Shown here piece after piece: positions 1 to 10,260 of a stretch of 64,000 nt of DNA (positions are counted from its first letter, which is position 1; every line of letters starts with the position of its first letter). The stretch is taken from NCBI GenBank assembly GCA_024741835.1, contig JAENRP010000155.1, positions 1 through 64,000 on the forward strand, in the 5' to 3' direction. The position numbers and the translations under genes were made by a program. The notes under the pieces were generated by a model that was not told where the DNA came from, searched no databases, and worked only from the letters and a program-made list of their open reading frames with translations. The stretch comes from Diplocarpon mali. Taxonomy: Eukaryota; Ascomycota; Leotiomycetes; Helotiales; Drepanopezizaceae.

Positions 1-187
1 TTAAGTGAGTCGGCGCAGTAGGTATAGGAAACTTCTAGAGGTCGATGGTCGATATATTAGTAAGAGTTAAGGAAGGAAGGTTACCCCTTTCTTCCTTATA
101 GCTATATATATATCAATATCCTATTAACTAAGCAGTAGGGTTATATAATAATACATTAGAGTAATAGCTATATTACCTATCTTAATA
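1..187 (-). repeat. 3' LTR of the left Copia element (truncated by window)
   Basis: Positions 1-187 match 5991-6177 almost base for base apart from C/T and G/A differences. The terminal CTCAACA of the intact copy appears here as CTTAATA (181-187), a C-to-T decay. In the element's own orientation this is the downstream LTR. Its outer half (1-95) keeps more C and G than the matching half of the other LTR. Confidence 0.9.
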
Positions 188-325
188 CCCCTACTTAGAC
201 CTTACTCCAATTGACCTGCAGTTAGGAAAATAACAATTATCCTTTTGCGCTAATCTAACTCCTAGGTATCTTTCCAAATTAAAAACAATTAATTAATAGC
301 AACCTCTATTAAAATTACTATTCCT

Positions 326-476
326 ACTTATAGGGCGGGACCGGGAGTCAAATTTCCTAAAAGATGTTCCTTTATAAGACTATATGACTTAACTCGCAGT
401 CTAGGCCTAAGAGTCGATTTAAAAACTTTCCTTTATAAGACTATATAACCTAACTCGCGGGGCGGGCCTAAGAGTC
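326..476. repeat. Three copies of a 24-bp motif in the Copia 3' non-coding spacer
   Basis: Copies lie at 326-349, 392-415 and 453-476. Each is exactly 24 bp, starts ACTCGC or ACTTAT and ends GAGTC. The last two also share a 37-bp leader containing CTTTATAAGACTATAT, giving a 61-bp period. They sit between the end of RNase H and the 3' LTR of the Copia element. The same motif forms the array at 3587-4057 and recurs near 44143, 46060, 46221 and 55744. Confidence 0.85.
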
Positions 477-489
477 GTCCTTAAGCCTG

Positions 490-3400
490 CTAAGCCCCTA
501 TTGTCTTCTGCAACCCTAGTATATCTTTAAACGCTTCGAACTTTGCAACTATCTTTAGTAGCTTTGTAAATCCATCTGCTACTATTCGATCAGTTAGGAT
601 ATAGGTAATTAATAACTTATTCTTTATAATAAGGTCGCAGATGAAGTAGTAGGCAATATTAATATATTTTAATCGCTTATACAAGTGTGGATTCTTTGCA
701 AGTGCAATCGCCCTTATATTATCTACTTAAAGATTAATACAGTTCCTATCTTATCTAATATACTTAGCGAAACCTATATCTTTTAGAACTTAGGCGATCT
801 ATAATCCTTGCTTACAATTTGATAATATTGATATATATTTGGCCTTAGTACTTACAGTAGCTATTGATTTCTACTTCCTACTTCCCTATAATATAGGTCT
901 GCTATATAGTACTGCTATGCTTCTAGATATACTTTTCTAACCTTTCATATTTGCCTAGTCGGAATTAGTATATACTTTAAGCTTTGCGCTTATATGTTTC
1001 GTTAGTCTATATCTTACCTTTTATATGATTATTGATCGAAGGTACCTTCTAAGTCGCTTGACTGCATTCTTATATCAAATCGTTAGATCCTTTAGGTTCT
1101 GACTAAGTTGCCTAATAATAAAGGCGATATCTGGTCTTATATATACCATAGTATATATAATCGCTCTAATGTCCTATTAGTACTTCTTTAGATCTCCTCT
1201 CTACTCATTTTCATTAGTAGGCTCTAACTTATTATACTTTCCTTCGATTGGAGTACGCTTTGGCTTAAAGTTGGAAGTATAAGTAGAGAGTCCTATTCGG
1301 TCTAGGATCTTCTTAATATATTGCTCTTAATCCAACTAGAGTTCTCGAGTAGAGCGGTTCCTTATAACGCGGATGCTAAGGATCTTATAAATTCCCCTTA
1401 GATCCTTAGTATTAAAACGTTTCCGAATTATTATAAAGAACCAATCTAATTAAGTGGTTATTTTCGCAGCTATAGCAATATCGTTAATATATAATAGCAA
1501 CTTGATTCTACGCTTAGTATAGGTAAATAGACAAAGGTCAGCTAGGCTTTAAACGAATCCTATTTCTACTAGAGTAGAGCTATATAAGAGGTTCTAATTA
1601 TAGGCTGATTGTTTAAGCCTATAGATACTGCGGAGTATATAAAGAGAGTGGCTAGCGCGTATAGGAATACTATTAGATTGGGAGAGAAAAATCCGTTCCT
1701 TTATAATCGCTTTGGTAAATGCATTTTTAATATTGTACTATTTGCATTTAAGGTCCTTAGCGGCTACTATTGCTATAAATATGCAAAGGGTATCTATGCG
1801 AACTATTGGCGCGAATGTATCGAAGTAGTCTTTTCTATACTATTAGGAGAAGCCCCTAGCTATAAGCCTTGCCTTATAACGCTCTAGGGTTCCATTTACA
1901 TATATCTTAATTATAAAGACCTACTTTATTAATACTAGGTTTATATCCTTTAGCATTAGTTCCTTTATCTATATACCATTTATAGTAAAAGAGCTTATCT
2001 CCTTATAGATTGCCTTACTTTATACTACTCTATTCTCTAGGTTATTAATAGCTTTATTATATATCTTTAGAAGAGAGATTTTCATTATCCTCTTAATAGC
2101 TAGGAATGCATTATCTTTATTAAAGCTCTATTAAAGTTTAAGCTTATAGATCCTATGCGCTATTATAGCCCAGATACGCTTAGACTTGCGTTCATTTAAG
2201 GTATCTTTCGGTTCTAGGTCTTTATTCCTCTTTAAGGACGTAGGTTCGGCTATAGGTTCTATAGGCTTATTATTTAGGGAACCGCTTTCCGATAGTAGAG
2301 GCTTATTATTACTTATACCTATTTTAAGAACATCCTTTACTATAGGCGCTTTAACTAAAGGGACGACGATATTAAAGTTGTTTTATACTTTAGGCAGTTC
2401 GCGGACGATAGGAATAGTCTATTCGGCCTTTGGACGACCAGCTGGTCGTCGATCAGCAGGTGCGCTTAATATACCTAAGCTAAGAGAAAGGGGTTATTGG
2501 TTTAGCTTAATAGTATTACTATCGAGTGGTATACCTTGCGAATCTTTAGGTATAAAGAGCTTTAAGGACAGCTCCCTCCTATTTCAAGATTCATTGAACT
2601 CAACTACTAAAGATATGATTACTCGCCCTAGATCTAGCGCATATACTATCTATTGCTTTATTATCTATTTAATATACCTAATAAATATATACTCTCTACC
2701 TCGGTCTATTAGCTTCTTACTCTTTATACCCGCGGGCTAGGACTTTAGGCTAATATAAGAGTAGCAGACGCTTCTAAAGATGCGGATATAGTCCAGGCTT
2801 GATTTCTATTTAAAATATGCTTTATATAGCGATATTCAAGTGCTATTAACTATTAATCTACTACCTATTCTATTTTGCAAATATATATCTGCCTTAATCG
2901 CAAGGTCCTAGAATTCTAGTAGCAGGTTAGTATCTTATAGTAGAGTGCGATAATTAGTCTCTACTTATTAAATGCTTCGCTTAGTAATACCATTTTAATA
3001 GGAACCTTTGTATATTATAGTTGATTTATAACAAACTCCTTATTTTACCTATTTGTTAAGCTTTGCCTTAATCTCTAATGCGTTATTAGACCTAATAGCT
3101 ATTAGCTTTAACTAAGTCTGGCGTTCCTCTATCACTTTCTAAGTTTCTAGCTTTTTTATAAGCTTAGATTTAATTCTAGTATAAATAGTCTATATCTACT
3201 AAGTGGAGTTATCTACTATTTAAGAAAACTAATTATTTCCTTTAATCGAGGTTGTAAATAGTCTGGCAGTATCGATAGATATTAGCGCTAGTATCGAATC
3301 TTTCTATAGACTGAGCTTAGTTTGCGTCCGATTTTGAAGTTTTATCAGCTTGCAAATTCGGTATACTAAGCGATCCTTTAGTACTTAGATCTTCCGTTTT

Positions 3401-5640
3401 AAGGTCAAGACCTTATGCAGGCCCCTTAATTTCTCTAGCCCTAAATGCGCGAATCTTCTATATATTAGCTGATACTTTAATAGGCTTTCGGCTTCTAATA
3501 GCTTTAGTAGCCTATTATTAGTCGATACTTTATTATCAGCAGCTAGAAAGGACTAATGATAGCAGTTCGAGGTTTTGCTATTTTCCAGTTGCAAGCCTGG
3601 CTTAAGAGTCGTTTTTAGTAAAACCGCGAGATCTACTCGCAGTCTTGGCTTAGGAGTCGATTTCTTAGAAATGGCGAGATTCACTTGCGGTCCTGGCTTA
3701 AGAGTCGTTTCTAACGAATTCGCGAATTTTACTCGCAGTCCTAGCCTAGGAGTCATTTCTGCGAATTTCACTTGCGATCCCGGCCAAAGAGTCGTTATTA
3801 GCGAATTTGCAGAATCCACTTATAGTCCTAGCCTAGGAGTCATTTTTACCAAATTCACTTATAATCCTAGCTTAGGAGTCATCTTTGAGGATACCTTACA
3901 ATCTACTTATAGTCTTGGCTTAAGAGTCATTTTTGCGAATTTTACTTGCGATCCCGGCTTAGGAGTCTATCTATTCTCCCTATCCTTACTCAATTGTATT
4001 AAGGTAGAGAGTGCACTTTCCTTAAAGGAATTCACTTATAGGTCTAGCCTAGGAGTTAATTTCTATAATATCACCTTTAAAATAATATAAAGTCCATCTT
4101 TGATTTTAGCCTTAAAGATTACTTTATAATTATTATTTATAAATTATATAAATTGATTATTAAAAACTCTAATATAATTTAACTTTATATAAATCTTATA
4201 GCTAGATAAGAGATTGATACTTAGGCTAAGCATAAGGAGAACATTTTGCAAAAGGAAAGAAACGCTAGCGATATTCATCTTTACTATACTTATTAAGTCC
4301 GTATATAACCTTCTACTATTAACCTTAATAGAGCGCCTTTTTATTTTAATAAGCGGGCCTTTAAATAGGTAGGGTTTATTAGTTATATATGCTATATAAC
4401 TAGTATTACTATACCAGTTGGATTTAAGGATCTTATAAAGATCGGCTTTTAAAACGTAAGCATCTTTATTATAATTATCATTTGAATTATCAAAAGTGGA
4501 TTTAGGTTTAAATGACCTACTATTATTATTAGAGGTATCTGCTAAAGTTCTGGCTAAATAGCCTTTTCCTTTGCCTTTCCTTAGTAGTTGCGGCCTTCGG
4601 CGGGATAAGGGCAGTTTGCTTCTTAACTTCTACTTTAATTGCTTTTTAATATTAAAGCTAGCGACTATATCGATCAATTGCCTTCTAACTTTACAATTAG
4701 TAATATTATAAGCACTATTATAGAAGTAGTATCCCTAATGAGCTCGAGGGCTTGTCCTACGCTCCTTCCTCTTTTTAGGCTTATTGTTGCCTTATAACGC
4801 GGTATTTGCCGATTTAGAGTATCTTTCGAAGTCTTACTCAATAGTTCAAAGGAGGTCGATCTTCTTATAGATCTTAAGGTTAGGTTAGATAAGAAGAGAT
4901 TGTTTTATAATAGCGAACTTAAGAGAGAGGCTATTAAGTAGGAAACTAAAAAGCTAAGTTTCCTTAAAAGTTATAACTATTCTAGGATCTGCGGCTCTTA
5001 CTCTCCTTCTCACTTTATATAGTATAGACTAAGTAAAGTCTATATTTATATCTATATCCTTACTATCTTTGTCTTTTCTATATTAAAATGAAGTGATCTA
5101 CTATAGTAGATGCTAAGTGTTAAGGGCAGTTGTTTAAAAGTATTTTGCCTTTAAAGTATCCTATCTTATCTTCGCATTATTATAAACTCGAATAAAATCT
5201 CGGTCTTTATCGCTTAAACCTCTATTAATCTTAAGCTTGCATTTGGCTAAAGCTAGCCTATACTCTTTCTCCTTTTCTATATTTAAAATCTGCCTTTAGG
5301 ATTCTCGGTTATTATTTACTAAAGCTCTTAGGCTAAGCTTATTTAGTATATTTGGCAAATCCTTAGCAGTTATATTAGCTATTGAAGTAGAAGTAGATAA
5401 ATTGGTAGAGGGAGTATAAGGGGCTGTTCTTGCATATTTAATAAGTGTCTTTTAAATTGCTATTTCGATGCCTTTGCTTTTAAAGTAAAGCTCTAAATCG
5501 TCGAACTATTGTTGCCAGTTCTTTTAAGAGAGTTAGAGGTCTTTAGGCTTAGTGTTTCGATCGGAATCGGATGCTATTGCTATTTCGAATAGAATTGCGT
5601 TTAAAATCAAATAAATTAAATAGTTAAGGGCACTCCTCCT
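490..5640 (-). pseudogene. Copia gag-pol polyprotein, RIP-inactivated
   Basis: Read right to left on the minus strand. Gag lies at about 5600-4600. A protease remnant near 4430-4370 has DTGAT decayed to NTSYI. The tandem repeat array is at 4057-3587. A GAG-pre-integrase segment near 3480-3400 (YRRFAHLG) leads into integrase near 3330-2900. The reverse transcriptase box at 1480-1491 reads YIND instead of YVDD, through two G-to-A changes. RNase H near 980-930 reads YTNSD then a stop where Trp is expected (TGG to TAG), followed by AN. The RNase H tail at 684-490 is still open (VADGFTKLL, ILGLQ). No functional protein can be made. Confidence 0.9.
3587..4057. repeat. Regular array of ten 24-bp repeats (48/39-bp periods)
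   Basis: Ten 24-bp repeats start at 3587, 3635, 3683, 3731, 3770, 3818, 3857, 3905, 3944 and 4034. Repeats begin ACTYGC or ACTTAT, have a GTCCTRGCYT-like centre and end RAGAGTC or RGGAGTC. Seven of the eight spacers between the first nine repeats are clearly related and are 24 or 15 bp long, so starts are 48 or 39 bp apart; the last spacer is 66 bp. Spacers often contain TGCGAATTT. All lengths are multiples of three, so both strands stay open: 3575-4090 on plus and 3553-3819 on minus. On the minus strand the array is in frame with the Copia polyprotein, between protease and GAG-pre-integrase, encoding 13- or 16-residue units. Confidence 0.9.
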
Positions 5641-5982
5641 ATCGAAAAGTTGAAATGATTAAATAGCAGGTGTTATAGAAGTATTAAATAGGGAGAAAGT
5701 CCTCTTATCGAAAAGGGTTTTTAGGCTATAATGCAAGGAATCATACCTCTTATAAAATATAGTAAAGCAAGGAATTATACCTCTTATAGTACCAAAGGGT
5801 TATAGAGCAAGGAATCATACCTCTTGCAATATAGGTTGGCTAAATAGGGAATTATACCTCCTATTCGCCGATTGCTCGCCTCTTACTATAAGTCTTATTT
5901 AACTTCTTACTAACAGTTGCGGCGCAAGTGCTTTTTAAGGGAAGTCAATAATCTATTATCGGTCTATCTAAGGCTTATAACC

Positions 5983-6177
5983 TATTGAGCTTAAGTGAGT
6001 TGGCGCAGTAGGTATAGGAAACTTCTAAAGGTCGATAGTTGATATATTAGTAAGAGTTAAGGAAGGAAGGTTACCCCTTTCTTCCTTATAGCTATATACG
6101 TATTAATATCCTACTGATTAAGCAATAGGGTCACATGACAATACATCGGAGTAATAGCTATATCACCCATCTCAACA
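5983..6177 (-). repeat. 5' LTR of the left Copia element
   Basis: This is the full-length partner of the LTR at 1-187, about 195 bp, ending CTCAACA at 6171-6177 on the plus strand. The left terminus reads TATTGAG at 5983-5989, one G-to-A change from the expected inverted TGTTGAG. Its right, outer part keeps C and G at many sites where the other LTR has T and A. Confidence 0.9.
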
Positions 6178-6535
6178 AATACGACTATATAAAGGATGAG
6201 AAGCTATGGTATAGCTAAGTCAGAGGTACTCTTGTACTATAACGCACGTTTGTATACTGCGGGGCGGCTGAACTCCATATAAGGGAGACGTAGGCGCTAT
6301 ATACTAGAGAGTATATTGTAGGAGTTAATGAGGCCTAGACTATATAAAAAAAAAAAAAAAAATGTAGGGGCTCTTTACTCTAAGTTCTATAGAGCTTTGT
6401 AGTAGGGGGCATGTTAGAAATATACAAGGTACGGAGATTACCGCACGGAGCGGAGGCTAAGGCTTGGTAAGCCTACCTTGTATATATACTACTTCAGCTC
6501 TCTAGAACTAGAATCTACACCTTTCGATTCTGTCA
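6178..6535 (+). mobile_element. Probable 3' end of a second LTR element (purine tract plus LTR start)
   Basis: A purine-rich tract (AGTAGGGGGCA, about 6401-6411) lies directly before TGTTAGAAATATACAAGG starting at 6412. That is the arrangement of a polypurine tract followed by a 3' LTR. The LTR-like stretch contains an inverted pair, TATACAAGGTA (6421-6431) and TACCTTGTATA (about 6474-6484), and may end near TGTCA at 6531-6535. A run of about 17 A lies near 6345-6361. The left Copia abuts this unit, so the unit was probably its target. No partner LTR is in the window, so the boundaries are uncertain. Confidence 0.45.
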
Positions 6536-6739
6536 GAAAGCGGTGAGCGGTTGACGGTCTCGGCATTATTGTGAGAACGGGATACTTCTGTCTCTCTGAA
6601 GTTTTACGGACGATGGCTTGCTCCGAGTATATCACTAGATATTACTTTGAGGATATAGTTAATTGATAGAATCAAGTTGAATCATGAGGTGATGGAATTC
6701 AGTAATGGAATTTATTTATAATTTTCATTTTTTTTTTAA

Positions 6740-6742
6740 NNN
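6740..6742. other. Three unresolved bases (NNN)
   Basis: Three N bases lie between a T-rich run and GGGGG. This is an assembly ambiguity or join, so continuity between the transposon block and the sequence to the right is not guaranteed here. Confidence 0.99.
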
Positions 6743-9700
6743 GGGGGAAGCTGAAAAAGTATGTGCAACCTACTAGAATAACAATGAAGCCGTATCAGGA
6801 CACAATATCAGAGCCAACCTATGTTTAGAGCGCCACGCACATAATGTACAAGTACAGAGTAGTTTCGCACTCAAACTGTGATGCGTAGGTTTTTATTGCG
6901 GTTCTGATCCTCAGTCCATGTATTTAATAGCACGATCAAAGTGGGTATCTGCAGATATACCTAGCACTAGGAAGTCCTCACGTGGGTCACTCGGATTTAG
7001 CCAAGTCAGCAACCGAGCCCTTTGACTCCCAGGCATGCCAGATGTGTCTTACACAACGCCTAAGCGGAAGATTGGGCGTGACAGGTCCGATATAGCGGGC
7101 AAGCGGGAGAGAGATTGGTAGACAAAGCATGACCCTGTGCCTGTGCGATGAAGCAGCTGGGAAAACCTATCGAGCGCTTCCTCGGCACCAATGCACCGCC
7201 TGGCTCCTTATATTTATCTCCCAGGGCGCTGCCCTACTAGCGTCTCGGTTCTTATCTTTTCTCCTACGTACCTATGTAGTGTTTCCCTTGGGACAATACA
7301 ATTTATGAACGTCCTTTTTTATACTCCTTCTACTTTCTCGCGCAAAATAGGGTTTTTTTCAATTCCGCTTCTTACGCTCCTCTGGAATTCATATTTGCCG
7401 TTGCTAGAGGACAAAGCTCAACTGCTGTACAATTGTAGATGAGAAAAAAGTACATGCATACATAGCTATTAGTCACGATTCTGGTGAATCTATCAGTAGT
7501 TGAGTATTCCCTGACCTAAGACAGAGGTAGGTGTTCAGCGCTTGCCCAACTAGGTCTAATTTTAAAGTCCCTCTGTAGTTATTCTTTACAATATTTATTA
7601 TTGCCCTCTCAAGAGAGCTATGATAAACCTTTCTGTAATGAGCCACATGGTAAAAGTCAAACTATCATATTAAGAATGAAACTGGCAGCGATAATAGTCT
7701 CGAACAGGGCTTCGCCCACGAAGATGCCCAGGAAGCCATGATGAAAGCCGGCAATAATAGTAATACAAGACGCGAAGAAGCAAGAGAATGTAAAATAATA
7801 AAGGAGAGAATGTATAAATAGCAAAGGAAAGCCTACGCGACCCAGGAAAGCCTCGATGCTGCCAACTTCAACAAAAGTAGGCGCAAAAAGTTACTATCAT
7901 TCCACAGCACCAGATTTAGGTAAGCTGACTTCTGTTCAGCGTAACTTCTTTCTATTCTTCGTAGGCTGACTCTGAAAGAAGTAAATTCTAGAAAGCGTAC
8001 GTAGGAACCATAGGGGATAGATATAGTTGGACTAAAACCTCGGTGTCTAGAAACGCGTTTCAATCATTTAATGTATCACAAAACTGGCCTACTTCTGGAT
8101 CAATAAATCTTTACTTGCTTATGAATGCTTCTATATTTTGTTTCCTTGCAGATTTTAAGTATTAAGAATAGTCTAATATGAATTCAAATGGCTGAATTAA
8201 TCATCGCCTTATTTACGTAGGCAGAGATGCAGTGTTACGAAGTAATTGATAAGAGAAGTATCGTATTTCAATCTTCTTTAAGACGCCAGAATAATGTTAC
8301 TTGGAACACTGGATTGCTATAGAAGCTAATTAATCGATTTTAGATCAGGTTGTATTTCTGTAACAGTCAAACCTATATGTTTTCGAAGAGCTGGCATTGT
8401 AATAACAACTTTTTCTGTAAGCTTGTGTATTATCCGATTTTCCTAAATGCATACTTCTATAAAACTCAGATTTTCAATCAGATGCTGAAGGATGTTAATG
8501 AAAATTGGTAATAGGCGAGGTAACTTGGACGAACTCACCTATTTTCATATTAAAGTTATTCGAGTTATAAAATCTTCTCGGATGTCAGTAATACTTTGGG
8601 AAACCTTTAGTAATCAAGAGAATGGAGTAAATTATTTAAGTACTAATGAAAGCGAGCTTGGGCACTTCGTAGTATACTAGAGCTGGTTCTTTCCTTTCTA
8701 TATAACTCTAAATCAAGTTGGAAGATCAGAGGAAAATAGTTTTAGACTTTTTACATTAGCGTCTTTAAATAGCTACTTAGAAACGCGCGCACCGAGGATG
8801 CCGTCTACATATACCTTCTTGACTAAGCAAATCTATATAGCAGAATATCAAAATACTTGGAACTATTACTGTGATTTTATTTGATTATCCATTGTTATAA
8901 CATGACGTAATGTAAAAGGCAAAAACTATAATATAGGAGATTATAAGAATCAAAACTACAGTAGTCAATATGAACAAATATAGCTTAGGGTATATATTTT
9001 ATATTGTAAAATGAGAAAAACCACAGAACGTAGCTATTAGCAGCTGTGAATATATATCATTAGATCCGCTTACATTTTGACTAATATGCACTGACCATGT
9101 ATAATTTATATATCAAGAAATCTAAACCAATCCTATAATTTTAATTCCAAAAATAATCTTGTATAAAACACTTACTTTAAGATCGCTTTATTACCACGCA
9201 AGCTGCTTGTCATTTACACCAACTTATGCTTATAATACTGTAGGAATAAGTGGCATGGAGTTGGTCAGGTGACTAGGGAATCGATTGGCACGTGACTTAG
9301 CGCGCAGGCTAGCGCGTAGGCAGACGCGGGGTAGTATACCTCGAGTCCTCGCTCTCTCTGTATTCTAATCATCAACAACACAATACAACAATCAGAAGAA
9401 TCAATTCAGTGCGCACACTTGTGAAACCAACAAATACTTTCAGAGAAATTCACTACTGGCTTTTGATAATAAGCCCTGCTCCTAGTAATTAAGTCAGCTT
9501 CTGTACATTATTCAAGATGAAATTTCGTAGTTTAGTCTTTATAGAAAATTATTGAGGTCTTTAATAGTTCACTAGTGCTAATCAAGCAGATTCAGAGGCG
9601 AGTTAGTAGTACAATCGATTTTTCTTAAAGCCATACCTCTTTTCAGAGTCGTACCTTGAAGGAAGGCTGTAATTTACCCACCTGCAATTATCTTCGGATA

Positions 9701-10260
9701 ATGTGAAAATCTAAATATCCTAGGTGAGTTACTAAGAAAAAGTGAAAATATAATTCTGAGAAAAAGCAATGACACTTAATAAGGTATGGAGCTGTAAATA
9801 AACTTCAGAAGTAAAAGCCTCGAATTTGGCGCGCATCTAGGCCTGGCTAGGCAAGCATTAAACAGAGATAAAAGGCTAGGGTGGCTATGCGCTTGGAGTT
9901 ATCTTTATAAAACCCTATTCCTGTTAGATTTGAAACAACTAGTATCTGTTCAAGCTCAGAATTAGCATAGTGGCCACTTGTGAGATATTTTCGAACTAAT
10001 ATTAAATTTCAGCTACTAGGCTCAATCTGACCTTGCGTCACTTCTATGGCACAGTGTTTTGCGTAAGTACTTTCTATTAAGAGCGTGGAATATGGTTGAT
10101 CATAGTCCTTATCATCCTCGGGCTTTTCTTCGTTGTAGCAATCAACCATTTTAAAATAAATTCCAGCAATCTTACGCCATAGAATGCAAGCATTCAATAT
10201 AACACACATACTATCACCCCTTGTAACCCCGGTCTCTTCTTTTACACCCTCCCGGCCCGC
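6743..10260. other. Gene-poor intergenic region
   Basis: I see no supportable gene here. Short open frames at 7191-7442, 7833-8063, 8492-8680 and 10009-10209 have no recognisable domain or splice context. A segment near 9330-9420 (CTCTCTCTGTATTC then CA/AA-rich leader sequence) resembles the promoter and leader part of an LTR, but no matching terminus was found. Confidence 0.6.

Larger units (their letters stand above)
1..6177 (-). mobile_element. Ty1/Copia LTR retrotransposon, RIP-decayed
   Basis: A nearly complete Copia element reads on the minus strand. Its LTRs are direct repeats: 1-187 (cut by the window edge) and 5983-6177, ending in CTCAACA at 6171-6177, with the other end decayed from TGTTGAG to TATTGAG. 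Reading right to left, the domain order is gag, protease, GAG-pre-integrase/integrase, reverse transcriptase and RNase H, which is the Copia order. Nearly all stops are TAG/TAA/TGA explained by C-to-T or G-to-A change, and the catalytic motifs carry the same changes. The element is inactive. The sequence right of 6177 looks like part of another LTR element, so this copy probably inserted into it. Confidence 0.92.

Noticed and set aside
1609..2740. Plus-strand proteins at 1609-1887 and 2186-2740
   Set aside because: Both are antisense to the Copia reverse transcriptase/integrase region and have no recognisable family.
3587..4057. CRISPR array
   Set aside because: The repeat spacing looks CRISPR-like, but the spacers are related to each other, the host is a eukaryote, no cas genes are present, and the array sits in frame inside a retrotransposon.
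3575..4090. 171-residue plus-strand repeat protein
   Set aside because: Its frame is open because of the 24-bp repeats; it is antisense to the Copia polyprotein and lies in RIP-decayed DNA.
10009..10209. Small 66-residue gene downstream of the P450
   Set aside because: No recognisable family; overlaps the probable 3' flank of the P450 gene.
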